Source of the DNA: Psychrobacter coccoides
GTDB lineage: Bacteria > Pseudomonadota > Gammaproteobacteria > Pseudomonadales > Moraxellaceae
NCBI RefSeq assembly: GCF_017498085.1
Contig: NZ_JAGBKM010000019.1
Location: forward strand, 1-64,000
Direction of reading: 5' to 3'
Length of the DNA stretch: 64,000 bases
Below the pieces are notes generated by a model, which ran no database searches, was not told the DNA's origin, and worked only from the letters and a program-made list of their open reading frames with translations. The position numbers and the translations under genes are program-made. Shown piece by piece: positions 1-7,928 of this stretch. The number at the start of each line of letters is the position of its first letter. The stretch's first letter is position 1.

Positions 1-469
1 CTTGTGCCCATTTTTTCTCAATGGGGTTAAGATCAGGGCTATAGGGTGGCAGCCATAGAATGCGATGACCATGTCTGTTGAGCAGTTTTTGGATACGTCT
101 GCTTTTATGAAACCTAGCGTTATCCATAACGATCACGCATTTAGTCTTGAGACTTGGAATAAGTGTGATCTTACACCAGTCATAAAATATATTGCTATTG
201 ATATTCTGTTCAAAGTAATCAAGCGCAAACAGCATCTTGTTATAAAGAGCACCGATGACGTTAGTTCTCTTTTTTGCTTGCCAGTTGTAGCTGTCGATAC
301 AGGGTGTACCAATCGGTGCATAGCCATGAGAGCGGATGGTCTCGTGCTCAAAGCCGCTTTCATCCATATAGATAATGGGATAGCCTTGCTGCGTAAAGCG
401 ATCAAGTTTACTCTGATAAGCCACTCTTTTTATCAGGCAGGCTTTTGGATGCTCTAAGGTCTTTTTTTT
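1..469 (-). CDS. IS630-family transposase, catalytic part (orfB), cut by window start
   Basis: This is the DDE catalytic domain of an IS630-family transposase, which cuts and pastes DNA at TA targets. Reading the minus strand from the A8 run at 462-469 to base 1 gives an unbroken frame. It shows the three acidic signatures in order: MDESGFEHE (first Asp), VIVMDNARFH (second Asp) and LPPYSPDLNPIEKKW (Glu). No start codon is needed, because this frame continues the helix-turn-helix ORF at 408-761, out of phase by +1 (equivalently -2). Expression would therefore need frameshifting or transcriptional slippage at the A8 run, or the element is dead. The last few residues lie beyond the window. The plus-strand ORF across 65-457 is only its antisense shadow. 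The family call is secure; activity is not. Confidence 0.85.
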
Positions 470-761
470 GACTGATACCTAGACGTTTTAAAGCAGTGTG
501 CATGCCGGTCTTACTACAGTTGAATCGCCTAGCTCGCTCGTACAGATAATCGTCTGGATATTGTTCAACGTCTTTTAAGAGTGCTTCATTCGGTATTTTA
601 GTTGGTGATTTATCTCGAGTTTGTTTGATACTTGGGTTTCTCAGCCAGCGCTGTAATGCGGTTTTGCTAACATTATAGAAAGTACAAGCCTGACGGATAC
701 TCATGTCTTTGTTTTTGACACTTTTAATCACTTGTGCTCGAAAATCTGCTGAATAGGTCAT
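408..761 (-). CDS. IS630-family transposase N-terminal ORF (helix-turn-helix)
   Basis: This 117-residue protein is the DNA-binding part of an IS630 transposase. The N-terminus (MTYSADFRAQVIK, then SIRQACTFYNVSKTALQRWL at about 22-41) is a classic transposase helix-turn-helix. A second HTH-like stretch covers about 75-95. The frame ends at 408, after passing the A8 run at 462-469. From that run the catalytic domain continues in another phase (orfB). Two-ORF IS630 elements with a frame change between HTH and DDE parts are common. The sequence TATAGTCAGTTC (read on the minus strand, plus 814-825) lies about 50 bp upstream of the start and is a candidate terminal repeat. The right end of the insertion would then be near 825. 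Confidence 0.85.
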   Translation of the reverse strand: MTYSADFRAQVIKSVKNKDMSIRQACTFYNVSKTALQRWLRNPSIKQTRDKSPTKIPNEALLKDVEQYPDDYLYERARRFNCSKTGMHTALKRLGISQKKDLRASKSLPDKKSGLSE

Positions 762-813
762 TTGTTCTTCTGCTATTTCGCTTGCTTTAAAACGATTGTA
801 TCTTATTTAAAAA

Positions 814-825
814 GAACTGACTATA
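814..825 (-). repeat. Candidate terminal inverted repeat of the IS630 element
   Basis: The plus strand reads GAACTGACTATA here. The same 12 bases recur at 37350-37361, where they bound a small palindromic element. Its position just upstream of the transposase HTH ORF and its TA-containing end fit an IS630 terminus. The partner end lies outside the window, so this cannot be confirmed here. Confidence 0.4.
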
Positions 826-1027
826 CCTATTGTTATAGCCTAGTAAGAAAAATAAGCATATATAAAATTATTTATAAATGCAAAACAATAATTTAACTTT
901 TGAAAAAGATTATAAAGCCGTAAAACTATACCAATAAGAATTTATAGAGGGCAGCCTATTTATAAACCCTTAAACACGCCCCATATCCCATATAGAGAAT
1001 AATTCTTTGAAAAAATAAAAGAGCACT
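826..1027. other. AT-rich intergenic stretch between IS end and arfB
   Basis: No coding frame is supported. The sequence is very AT-rich and must hold the arfB promoter. A weak purine-rich ribosome site (AAAAGAG) lies just before the arfB ATG. No strong hairpin or operator was recognised. Confidence 0.4.
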
Positions 1028-1441
1028 ATGATTTTTATAAGTAATAACATTAGCCTAAGCGATAGTGATGTCGAGATTAGCGCCATCCGTGCGCAAGGGG
1101 CAGGCGGACAAAACGTCAATAAAGTTTCCTCCGCCATTCATCTGCGTTTCGATATCAAGGCTTCAAGCCTGAGTGACTCTCAAAAGCAGCGTTTATTAGA
1201 TAGCAAAGACAGCCGTATCACCAAAGACGGTATCTTTGTCCTCAAGGCACAGCAGTACCGTACGCAAGAGCGCAATAAAATTGACGCCTTTGAACGTCTA
1301 AAAGCCTTTATCGTGCAAGCCACCCAAGTTACCAAAGTTCGCAAGCCCACTAAGCCGAGCAAAAGTGCCAAGCGCAAACGTGTCGATCAAAAAACCCAGC
1401 GTGGTAAACTCAAAGCCTTACGGGGTAAAGTAGATTTTTAA
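1028..1441 (+). CDS. arfB: Alternative ribosome-rescue factor ArfB (peptidyl-tRNA hydrolase, YaeJ)
   Basis: ArfB enters the A site of ribosomes stalled at the 3' end of broken mRNA and hydrolyses the peptidyl-tRNA. At 137 aa the protein has the family's usual length. It carries the release-factor catalytic motif GGQ at residues 26-28 within AQGAGGQNVNKV. It also has the long, very basic C-terminal tail (about 100-137, rich in Lys/Arg) that probes the empty mRNA channel. The codon-recognition domains of true release factors are absent, which separates it from RF1/RF2. It stands alone between IS debris and a convergent crotonase gene. Confidence 0.93.
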   Translation: MIFISNNISLSDSDVEISAIRAQGAGGQNVNKVSSAIHLRFDIKASSLSDSQKQRLLDSKDSRITKDGIFVLKAQQYRTQERNKIDAFERLKAFIVQATQVTKVRKPTKPSKSAKRKRVDQKTQRGKLKALRGKVDF

Positions 1442-1467
1442 AGGGCTTTTAGGTTGCTTGGCAGCCT

Positions 1468-2298
1468 CTAACGTCCTGTCCATACCGCATGACGTTTTTC
1501 GATAAAGGCATCAATCCCTTCCGTCACATCGTCTGCCATCATATTGCAAGTCATGACCTTACCAGCATAGTCGTAAGCCTCTGCCAGATCCATATCCAAT
1601 TGTTTATAAAACATATCTTTGCCCGTCTTGACGGCGACCGAAGACTTGGCAGTGATCGCTTCAATTAAGGACTGTAGCGTATCATCTAACTGATTGGTGG
1701 GTGCAAGACGATTGATCAACCCTTGTTGTTGTGCTGTATGCGCATCGATAAACTCACCCGTGATGAGCATCTCAAAGGCTTGTTTGCGAGATAAGTTGCG
1801 GCTGACGGCCACGGCAGGGGTGGAGCAAAACAGCCCAACATTGATGCCAGAGGTTGCAAACTTAGCGTCATCAGAGGCCACTGCTAAGTCACACGCTGCC
1901 ACCAATTGACAGCCAGCAGCAGTAGCAATGCCTTGTACTTTGGCGATCACGACTTGCGGCATCTGATTGATGGTCAGCATCATTTGACTGCACTGTGCAA
2001 ACAGTGACTGATGAGCGGCTTCATTCATATTCGCACGCATCTCTTTTAGATTGTGACCTGCACAGAAGGCTTTACCATTGGCGGCAATGACTACCACATG
2101 GATATTATCGTCTTGCGCAATATCGTCCAGCTCTGTTTGCATGGCCGCCAGCATATCGACCGATAGCGCGTTGAATTGTTTGGGGCGATTGAGAGTAAGG
2201 GTAACGACGCCGTTGTTGTTGCTGTCTTCTCTAATAACTAAGGGTTCATCTGTGGGTTTGTTTGTCGCTGCATTGGTATTTGAATGAGACCGCGTCAT
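1468..2298 (-). CDS. Enoyl-CoA hydratase/isomerase family protein, ECHDC3-like
   Basis: This is a crotonase-fold protein of 276 aa from the ATG at 2298, which has an AAGGA ribosome site. A TTG at 2340 would extend it, but without support. The CoA-binding and oxyanion-hole features are visible: FCAGHNLKEM in the first half and a glycine-rich turn in the middle. In ordinary enoyl-CoA hydratases the middle motif reads GGGCELA and a second Glu precedes INLG. Here the corresponding segments are AAGCQLVAACD and TSGINVGLFC, so both catalytic Glu positions seem to be lost. That pattern is typical of ECHDC3-type proteins, whose reaction is uncertain. Hydratase activity should not be assumed. Confidence 0.82.
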   Translation of the reverse strand: MTRSHSNTNAATNKPTDEPLVIREDSNNNGVVTLTLNRPKQFNALSVDMLAAMQTELDDIAQDDNIHVVVIAANGKAFCAGHNLKEMRANMNEAAHQSLFAQCSQMMLTINQMPQVVIAKVQGIATAAGCQLVAACDLAVASDDAKFATSGINVGLFCSTPAVAVSRNLSRKQAFEMLITGEFIDAHTAQQQGLINRLAPTNQLDDTLQSLIEAITAKSSVAVKTGKDMFYKQLDMDLAEAYDYAGKVMTCNMMADDVTEGIDAFIEKRHAVWTGR

Positions 2299-2432
2299 TT
2301 TTATCGTCCTTGATAGTGAGGGTTTGTTTTGTAGGAGCAAGAAATGTCTTGCATGATATTTGCTAAACCGTTTGTTGTTGGCATGTCCTGCCAGTTATAT
2401 CATAAATGAGCTACAAAATGCATCCTAGTAAG

Positions 2433-3590
2433 TTACCAACATACCCACTCTTTACAATAAAGGTTACTGCCCAAACGCATCGCTGCTGCCACATTGAACG
2501 CTGTGGTTTCAACATTTTCATAGCCACTTTTTAATACCTTATCAACAGTGTCTAACTTTTGGATACTGGGCATGACAACATCAAACTGAGCGCTCTGAGC
2601 AGGGTTTAAACCGTCAACGCTACCGCAAATAGCGATGACAGGCTTACCATGGGCTTTTGCAAGTTGGCTGATGCCGCCTGCAACTTTACCCATCGCACTT
2701 TGTGCATCAAGCTTGCCTTCGCCAGTAATCACCAAGTCAGCGTGAGCAATGTGCTTATCTAGGCTGACAGCCTCAGCGACGGTATCAAATCCTGATTTAA
2801 GATTAGCGCTGCAAAAGGTCATTAAGGCAAAGCCAAGACCGCCTGCTGCTCCAGCGCCCGCTATATTTTGATAATCTTGATAGCCATGCTGATGGCACAC
2901 CGCTGCAAAGTGACTTACTGCTTTATCTAATAGCGCCACTTGTTTGGGACTGGCACCTTTTTGCGGGCCAAAAACAGCGCTGGCTCCTGATGATCCGCAT
3001 AATGGATTGGTCACATCACAGGCCACCTCAAAGACGGTGTCTAAAACCTTTGGATGGAGTCTGACAGCATCTATTCGTCTCAAGTGAGCAAGCTCGCTAC
3101 CGCCTTGGGCTAGAGCTTGGCCTTTAGCGTCATAAAAAGCCATTCCTAATGCCATGAGCATACCGAGTCCTGCATCATTGGTGGCACTGCCGCCCAGACC
3201 GATGATGATGCGTTTGACGCCTTCGCCCAAAGCATCAGCAATCAGCTCGCCAACCCCATAGCTACTGGTGATTAATGGGTGTCTTTCCTCACTCATTAAT
3301 AAATGCAGGCCGCAGGCTTGGGCGATTTCTATCACCGCTGTGTTGTCGGGCAACAGCAAGTATTTGGCGGTAATGGGTCGCATGAGTGGATCATTGACAA
3401 TCACATCCTTCCAGCGCCCGCCTAGTGCGTAAGACAATATGCTTGCTGTGCCTTCACCACCATCAGCCATGGGCAGTAGCGTGTAGTCGGCATCAGGAAG
3501 CACCTGTTCAAACCCAGATTGGATAGCGCGGCAAACCTCTAGCGCTTCTAGACTTTCTTTGAAGGCGTCGGGGGCGATTAGGATCTTCAT
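2433..3590 (-). CDS. Glycerate kinase
   Basis: It phosphorylates D-glycerate with ATP, feeding glyoxylate/tartronate-derived carbon into glycolysis. The product is 2- or 3-phosphoglycerate depending on subtype, which cannot be decided by eye. The protein (385 aa from MKILIAPDAFKES) matches the GlxK/GarK family end to end: PMADGGEGTA near residue 45, GLGGSATNDAGLGML near 130, and TGEGKLDAQ near 285. A TTG at 3611 would add seven residues, but MKILIAPD is the usual family start. It is divergent from cobT. No other glycerate-pathway gene is adjacent, so it appears to be a single-gene unit. Confidence 0.9.
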   Translation of the reverse strand: MKILIAPDAFKESLEALEVCRAIQSGFEQVLPDADYTLLPMADGGEGTASILSYALGGRWKDVIVNDPLMRPITAKYLLLPDNTAVIEIAQACGLHLLMSEERHPLITSSYGVGELIADALGEGVKRIIIGLGGSATNDAGLGMLMALGMAFYDAKGQALAQGGSELAHLRRIDAVRLHPKVLDTVFEVACDVTNPLCGSSGASAVFGPQKGASPKQVALLDKAVSHFAAVCHQHGYQDYQNIAGAGAAGGLGFALMTFCSANLKSGFDTVAEAVSLDKHIAHADLVITGEGKLDAQSAMGKVAGGISQLAKAHGKPVIAICGSVDGLNPAQSAQFDVVMPSIQKLDTVDKVLKSGYENVETTAFNVAAAMRLGSNLYCKEWVCW

Positions 3591-3704
3591 GGCTTTTCTA
3601 CAATGAGTCAAGATTAAAGGTTTAATAGACCTTAATCATATCATCATTAATCAAATAATCTGCTACCATAGCTGCTGTTTTATCTTTACGACTAGGAATA
3701 TTTC

Positions 3705-4763
3705 TTGACCACTTTTACCGCGCCAACCATTGCCAACATAGAAAATAAAGACCTACGCCAGCAGCTACAACAGATTATCGATAGCAAGACCAAGCCACTG
3801 GGTGCGCTTGGCCGTTTAGAGTCGTTAGGCTTGCAGCTGGGTATGATTCAAGGAACGACCACGCCACATATTGAGCAGCCACAGATTCGAGTGTTTGCCG
3901 CTGATCACGGCTTGACCAAGCATGGTACTTCCGCTTATCCCAGTGCGGTCACCGCACAGATGGTCTACAACTTCTTGCAGGGCGGCGCAGCGATTAACGT
4001 TCTGGCTCGTCAGCATAATATTGAGCTCAAGGTCGTCGATGCTGGAGTAAATACTGACTTTGCCAACTCTCCTTTTAAAGGGCATCCGCAATTGCTTGAT
4101 TATAAGGTCCGGCATGGTAGCCGAGATGCGTTATCAGAGTCTGCGATGACGAATGCAGAATGTCTGACTGCATTAGAGAGCGGTATGGCAGTGGTCAACA
4201 ATTTGGCAGGTAATTTGCTCATCGTCGGTGAGATGGGGATTGGCAATACTTCTGCGGCAAGCCTGCTGCTGGCCAGATTGGGTGATGTCCCGATAGCTGA
4301 TTGTATCGGTCGGGGTACGGGCCTTGATGATGTAGGGCTACAGCATAAACAGAGTGTTTTAACACAAATATTGCAGCGCCATCAAAAGGCACAAGCGCCA
4401 TTGGAAGTGCTTGCGGCATTGGGCGGCCTTGAGATTGCCATGATGGCAGGTGCCTTGATTCAGGGTGCCAGTGAGCGCCGTATTTTATTGATTGATGGCT
4501 TTATTGCCAGTAGTGCTTTGTTAGTTGCTGAGCGCTTAGCGCCAGGGGTCGCTCAATACGCTGTATTCGCCCATCATTCCGTCGAGCCAGGCCATGCACA
4601 TCTATTAAAGTTACTACAGGCTGAGCCACTACTCGACATGGACATGCGCTTGGGTGAGGGCAGTGGGGCGGCGCTTGCTTATCCACTATTGCAGTCTGCT
4701 TGCGCCATTATCAATGAGATGGCAAGCTTTAGTGATGCTGGTGTGAGTGAAAAAGACAGCTGA
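3705..4763 (+). CDS. cobT: Nicotinate-nucleotide-dimethylbenzimidazole phosphoribosyltransferase CobT
   Basis: CobT makes alpha-ribazole phosphate from nicotinate mononucleotide and dimethylbenzimidazole, activating the lower ligand of cobalamin. The 352-aa protein covers the whole family: DHGLTKHGTSAYP near residue 67, the loop GEMGIGNTSAA near 175, and the catalytic Glu in MRLGEGSGAALA near 317. The start is TTG, set by an AGGA site about eight bases upstream and by the family N-terminus. The stop overlaps the cobS ATG by one base (TGATG), so the two are translationally coupled in a cobT-cobS-cobC operon. Confidence 0.95.
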   Translation: MTTFTAPTIANIENKDLRQQLQQIIDSKTKPLGALGRLESLGLQLGMIQGTTTPHIEQPQIRVFAADHGLTKHGTSAYPSAVTAQMVYNFLQGGAAINVLARQHNIELKVVDAGVNTDFANSPFKGHPQLLDYKVRHGSRDALSESAMTNAECLTALESGMAVVNNLAGNLLIVGEMGIGNTSAASLLLARLGDVPIADCIGRGTGLDDVGLQHKQSVLTQILQRHQKAQAPLEVLAALGGLEIAMMAGALIQGASERRILLIDGFIASSALLVAERLAPGVAQYAVFAHHSVEPGHAHLLKLLQAEPLLDMDMRLGEGSGAALAYPLLQSACAIINEMASFSDAGVSEKDS

Positions 4764-5620
4764 TGCCAGACCTATCAGACCTACCAAATAAACAGCAGCA
4801 ACACGCCAGATCGATATGGAAGGCGATTAAACATGAATGGACGCTATTATTGGTCGCCATTCAGTTTTTGACCCGTCTGCCTGTGCCACGGTTTCGCCAT
4901 TATGAACCGCAATGGTTACATCAAAGCAGTCGCCATTTCCCTGCAGTCGGACTGCTCGTCGGACTGCTTTGCGCTGGTGTGTTTTGGTTGACCAGCAGCT
5001 TGTTTACGCCACTTGTGGCGGCAGTGATGAGCACCGCCTTTGGCATCAAGCTCACGGGCGCTTTTCATGAAGATGGCCTTGCCGATACGTGTGATGGGCT
5101 GGGCGGCGGTCTGACACGTGAGCGTACTTTGACCATTATGAAAGACTCGCGTTTGGGCACTTATGGCGTGTTGGGTTTGGTTTCAGCGCTATTGCTCAAG
5201 ATCAGTTTGCTCGCTGCCATGCCGCCCTCCGTCGCTATAGTTGCTTTGGTTGTTGGCCATACCGCTTCACGCCTACTTTGTATCAGTCTGATCGCCCTAT
5301 TGCCTTATGGTGGTGAGGTTGCGCATGCTAAAGCCAAGCCAATGGCGCAGCAGCTAACCCCGAAGCAAGGTATTATCGCCAGTGGTTGGTTGCTATTGAG
5401 CGTCATTTTAATGATGGCTATATCTCCTAATGCCATGCAAAAAATTAGTATCGGTCAGTGGTTGTTGGCCTTAGTATTGGCGTTAGTTGCTACTGACTAT
5501 ATGCGCCGCTTATTACGTAGACGGCTTGATGGCTATACAGGTGATGGGTTGGGAGCCACGCAGCAGCTGAGTGAAGTGGCGATTTATGCGGGACTGGCGG
5601 CCTCTATGCCTTTTTTTTAA
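4763..5620 (+). CDS. cobS: Adenosylcobinamide-GDP ribazoletransferase (cobalamin synthase) CobS
   Basis: This membrane enzyme joins adenosylcobinamide-GDP to alpha-ribazole (phosphate), the penultimate or last step to adenosylcobalamin. It is polytopic (285 aa, about six hydrophobic segments). The family's metal-binding motif HEDGLADTCDG lies at residues 102-112 and KDSRLGTYG follows shortly after. Near the C-terminus, DGYTGDGLGA is another conserved block. The N-terminal ~25 residues are hydrophilic and Gln-rich, slightly longer than in many CobS proteins. It is coupled to cobT by a one-base overlap. Confidence 0.95.
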   Translation: MPDLSDLPNKQQQHARSIWKAIKHEWTLLLVAIQFLTRLPVPRFRHYEPQWLHQSSRHFPAVGLLVGLLCAGVFWLTSSLFTPLVAAVMSTAFGIKLTGAFHEDGLADTCDGLGGGLTRERTLTIMKDSRLGTYGVLGLVSALLLKISLLAAMPPSVAIVALVVGHTASRLLCISLIALLPYGGEVAHAKAKPMAQQLTPKQGIIASGWLLLSVILMMAISPNAMQKISIGQWLLALVLALVATDYMRRLLRRRLDGYTGDGLGATQQLSEVAIYAGLAASMPFF

Positions 5621-5664
5621 AGCAATAGAAATCAAGTAGGAAAATAAATAAGGAGAGTTTTTTA

Positions 5665-6216
5665 ATGACGCTTTATATCTGGCGTCACCCCAAGCCCATG
5701 GCCACTGAGGGTATCTGTATCGGGCAAACCGATGTGGCAGTTGATAAGCGTAAATTAAAACGCCTTGCCAATCGCATTGAGCGCTTTACCCGTCTGCAGC
5801 AACTGCCCAAAGTCATTTGGGTCAGTCCCTTACAGCGCTCGCTAAAAGTGGGGCAGATACTGGCGCGGCGTGGCTTTCAGTGCCGAGTCGCGCCTGAGCT
5901 GGCAGAGATCAATTTTGGCGAATGGGATGGCCGCTCTTGGGCACAAATCGCTAAGCAAGAGATTGATGACTGGTGTGATGACTTTGCGCATTTTGCGCCT
6001 GATCATGGCGAGAGTTTGCAGCAGTTGTTTGATCGTGTTGAGATGTGGTTGGCTAAAAGGCTAGCTGAACAAGACAATCTCCCGATACTGGCTGTCGGCC
6101 ATGCTGGCTGGATTAATGCTGCTAAGATGATTGCAGCTGGGCAAAATATACCCAAGGTAGCGGCGGATTGGCCGTCTGCGGTGACTTATGGGGCGTGTAG
6201 TTGTTTGGAGATTTAA
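5665..6216 (+). CDS. cobC: Histidine phosphatase family protein, probable alpha-ribazole phosphatase CobC
   Basis: This 183-aa protein belongs to the phosphoglycerate-mutase-like histidine phosphatases. The phosphoacceptor motif is RHP at residues 7-9, where RHG or RHP is usual. The second histidine is in GHAGWI near 148, and PLQRSLKVG supplies the conserved Arg. Placed 44 bases after cobS, it most likely removes the phosphate from alpha-ribazole phosphate or cobalamin phosphate. It is shorter than CobC of enterics (about 200 aa) but complete. An AGGAGAG ribosome site precedes the ATG. Confidence 0.85.
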   Translation: MTLYIWRHPKPMATEGICIGQTDVAVDKRKLKRLANRIERFTRLQQLPKVIWVSPLQRSLKVGQILARRGFQCRVAPELAEINFGEWDGRSWAQIAKQEIDDWCDDFAHFAPDHGESLQQLFDRVEMWLAKRLAEQDNLPILAVGHAGWINAAKMIAAGQNIPKVAADWPSAVTYGACSCLEI

Positions 6217-6229
6217 CAGGCTCTAATAA

Positions 6230-6261
6230 GATTCTCGTAATTACGATATGTCACGAGAATC
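6230..6261. terminator. Hairpin after cobC
   Basis: A perfect 9-bp inverted repeat, GATTCTCGT and ACGAGAATC, is separated by 14 bases just after the cobC stop. No immediate T-run follows (a T7 run comes about 18 bases later). It is a probable mRNA 3' hairpin or weak terminator for the cob operon. Confidence 0.5.
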
Positions 6262-6288
6262 ATGGTATTAGAAAATGATTTTTTTACG

Positions 6289-6456
6289 CTAAGAAGCCGG
6301 CTGAATGTCTAGTTTAAACTTCCACGAGGTCGCCGTCGTCGCCGTGCTATCAGGATAACTGATCTTATCCAAACGCACACGCGCATAGCTGTTGCCTTCA
6401 GCAGATCTGATGAGGGCGCCTTGCGCATTATCAAGCGGTGTTATTATCTGTTTTTA
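6289..6456 (-). pseudogene. 3' remnant of a gene, possibly HmuY-like secreted protein
   Basis: On the minus strand a frame of about 54 codons runs from the edge of a repeat end (near 6456) to a TAG at 6289. It contains GALIRSAEGNSYARVRLDKI, then a Thr/Ala-rich turn, then SWKFKLDIQPA. The alternating beta-strand style looks like the C-terminus of a HmuY-type heme-binding or similar secreted beta protein. No start codon or signal peptide precedes it, and a stop lies just upstream, at the repeat boundary. I read it as the surviving tail of a gene truncated by insertion or deletion. The family identity is a guess from pattern only. Confidence 0.35.
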
Positions 6457-6472
6457 TGAGGACACGCCCTAG
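6456..6472. repeat. End fragment of the 65-bp TTAGGGCGTGTC repeat
   Basis: ATGAGGACACGCCCTA matches the right terminus of the complete copy at 35626-35690 (read on its minus strand). Only the end survives, abutting the truncated coding remnant at 6289-6456. Confidence 0.55.
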
Positions 6473-6484
6473 TAAGAGAGTGAT

Positions 6485-6515
6485 AAAAAAAGGCTGAGCC
6501 AACGCCCAACCTTTT
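6485..6515 (-). terminator. Rho-independent terminator of tyrB
   Basis: On the minus strand GGTTGGGC, a GTTG loop and GCTCAGCC form an 8-bp stem with G-U pairs, followed by T7. It lies about 35 bases after the tyrB stop. The flanking T4/A7 runs could let it work in both directions. Confidence 0.8.
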
Positions 6516-6549
6516 ATCACAGTATTTATCTAACGTATTTTTGCAACGA

Positions 6550-7746
6550 TCAGTCTTTCAAAACTTCTGCCATCGCATTGGCCACATAGTCGACGTTATT
6601 GACATTCAGGCCAGCCACACACATACGTGAGTTTGATACCATATAAATACCAAACTCATCTTTCATGCGTTCAACTTGCTCTGGCGTCAATCCGGTAAAG
6701 CTAAACATACCGTTTTGGGCAGTGAGGTAATCAAAGCTGCGCCCCGGGACTTTTGCTTCTAGCACGGATTTTAACTTCAAGCGCATGGCTTTGATACGGT
6801 CACGCATGGCATAGACCTCACCCACCCATTGCTCATGCAAGGCGTCGTCATTCATGACGATATCGACCACACGGCCACCATGTGATGGTGGGCTTGAATA
6901 GATGCGACGCACTGTGTAGGTAAGCTGACCAAAGACCCGCTCAGCCTCATCTGCTGTCGGGCAGACCACGGACAGACCGCCGACACGCTCGCCATATAAT
7001 GATAGGTTTTTGGAGAAAGAGTTACTGACAAACAATGGCAGGCCCATATCCACAGCTTTACGAATGGCATAAGCATCGCTGTCCATATCATTGCCAAAGC
7101 CTTGGTAAGCGATGTCCATAAATGGAATCAATTCACGCTGTTGAATGACTTCCAGTACTTTATCCCACTGCTCTTGTGTCAAATCTACGCCCGTTGGGTT
7201 GTGGCAGCACGGGTGCAATAGAATCACGTCGTTTTTATTAAGGGTTTCAAAAAACGCAATCATCTCATCAAACTTGATACCACCAGTTGCTTGGTCGTAG
7301 TATGGGTATTTTCCGACTTCGATATTACTACCTTCGAAGATAGCGATATGGTTGCCCCAAGTCGGGTCGCTCACATAGCACTTAGATTGCGGAAACCACT
7401 GATGGATAAAGTCAGCGCCTACTTTTAGGGCACCTGAACCACCAATGGTTGCAATGGTTGCGACAAGACCATCTTTTAAGACTTGCGCCTCTTTGCCGAA
7501 CAACAGCTCCTGACAGCCTTTACGGTGGCCCGGTAGTCCTGCCATTGGTAAATAAGGACGAGGAGAGACTGGATCTGCAATACGCTTTTCAGCAGTTTTT
7601 ACACACTCAAGCACTGGCATTTTGCCATCTTCATCATAATAAACGCCTACGCCTAAGTTCACTTTATCTGGATTGCTATCTTGTGCAAACTTGCCCATTA
7701 GCCCTAAGATTGGATCACCAGCATAGTAGTCGATACGTTCAAACAT
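6550..7746 (-). CDS. tyrB: Aromatic amino acid aminotransferase (aspartate aminotransferase family I)
   Basis: This PLP enzyme moves the amino group of tyrosine, phenylalanine or aspartate to 2-oxoglutarate. Its 398 aa match AspC/TyrB throughout: HNPTG at 182-186, the PLP-pairing Asp211 in FMDIAYQG, Lys246 in SNSFSKNLSLYGERVGG as the Schiff-base residue, and a C-terminal Arg in SRMCVAGL that binds the substrate carboxylate. AspC and TyrB cannot be separated by sequence reading alone. The neighbouring hpd-phhAB genes favour tyrosine to 4-hydroxyphenylpyruvate, the substrate of hpd. It is transcribed alone, with its own terminator. Confidence 0.88.
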   Translation of the reverse strand: MFERIDYYAGDPILGLMGKFAQDSNPDKVNLGVGVYYDEDGKMPVLECVKTAEKRIADPVSPRPYLPMAGLPGHRKGCQELLFGKEAQVLKDGLVATIATIGGSGALKVGADFIHQWFPQSKCYVSDPTWGNHIAIFEGSNIEVGKYPYYDQATGGIKFDEMIAFFETLNKNDVILLHPCCHNPTGVDLTQEQWDKVLEVIQQRELIPFMDIAYQGFGNDMDSDAYAIRKAVDMGLPLFVSNSFSKNLSLYGERVGGLSVVCPTADEAERVFGQLTYTVRRIYSSPPSHGGRVVDIVMNDDALHEQWVGEVYAMRDRIKAMRLKLKSVLEAKVPGRSFDYLTAQNGMFSFTGLTPEQVERMKDEFGIYMVSNSRMCVAGLNVNNVDYVANAMAEVLKD

Positions 7747-7884
7747 TTTTTTTCCTTACAAGAATAGAGATAAAGCCGTTAAAAAGCATAAACCAGTTTG
7801 GTGATTAACTCAACGTTAGATTCATCTTTACAGCAATTATTTGACGGTAGCAGCTTTCTTAATCATGCCGGCAACTGTCTGAGA

Positions 7885-7923
7885 CACTGATCAAAATCAG
7901 TGAGTCACTATGCCTCACTCACT
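7885..7923. repeat. Adjacent palindromes between tyrB and the LysR gene
   Basis: CACTGAT/ATCAGTG (7885-7902, 4-base loop) is directly followed by GTGAG/CTCAC around 7901-7923. It sits upstream of tyrB and just after the LysR stop. It could be an operator for tyrB or the 3' hairpin of the LysR mRNA. No T-run favours termination. Confidence 0.45.
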
Positions 7924-7928
7924 ATGTA

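Noticed and set aside
65-457. Plus-strand ORF of 130 aa at the window start
   Set aside because: It is the antisense of the IS630 catalytic frame, which carries all three DDE motifs.
3591-3704. Possible cobalamin riboswitch before cobT
   Set aside because: Only about 110 bp separate the divergent glycerate kinase and cobT genes, too short for the full structure. No B12-box-like sequence is seen.
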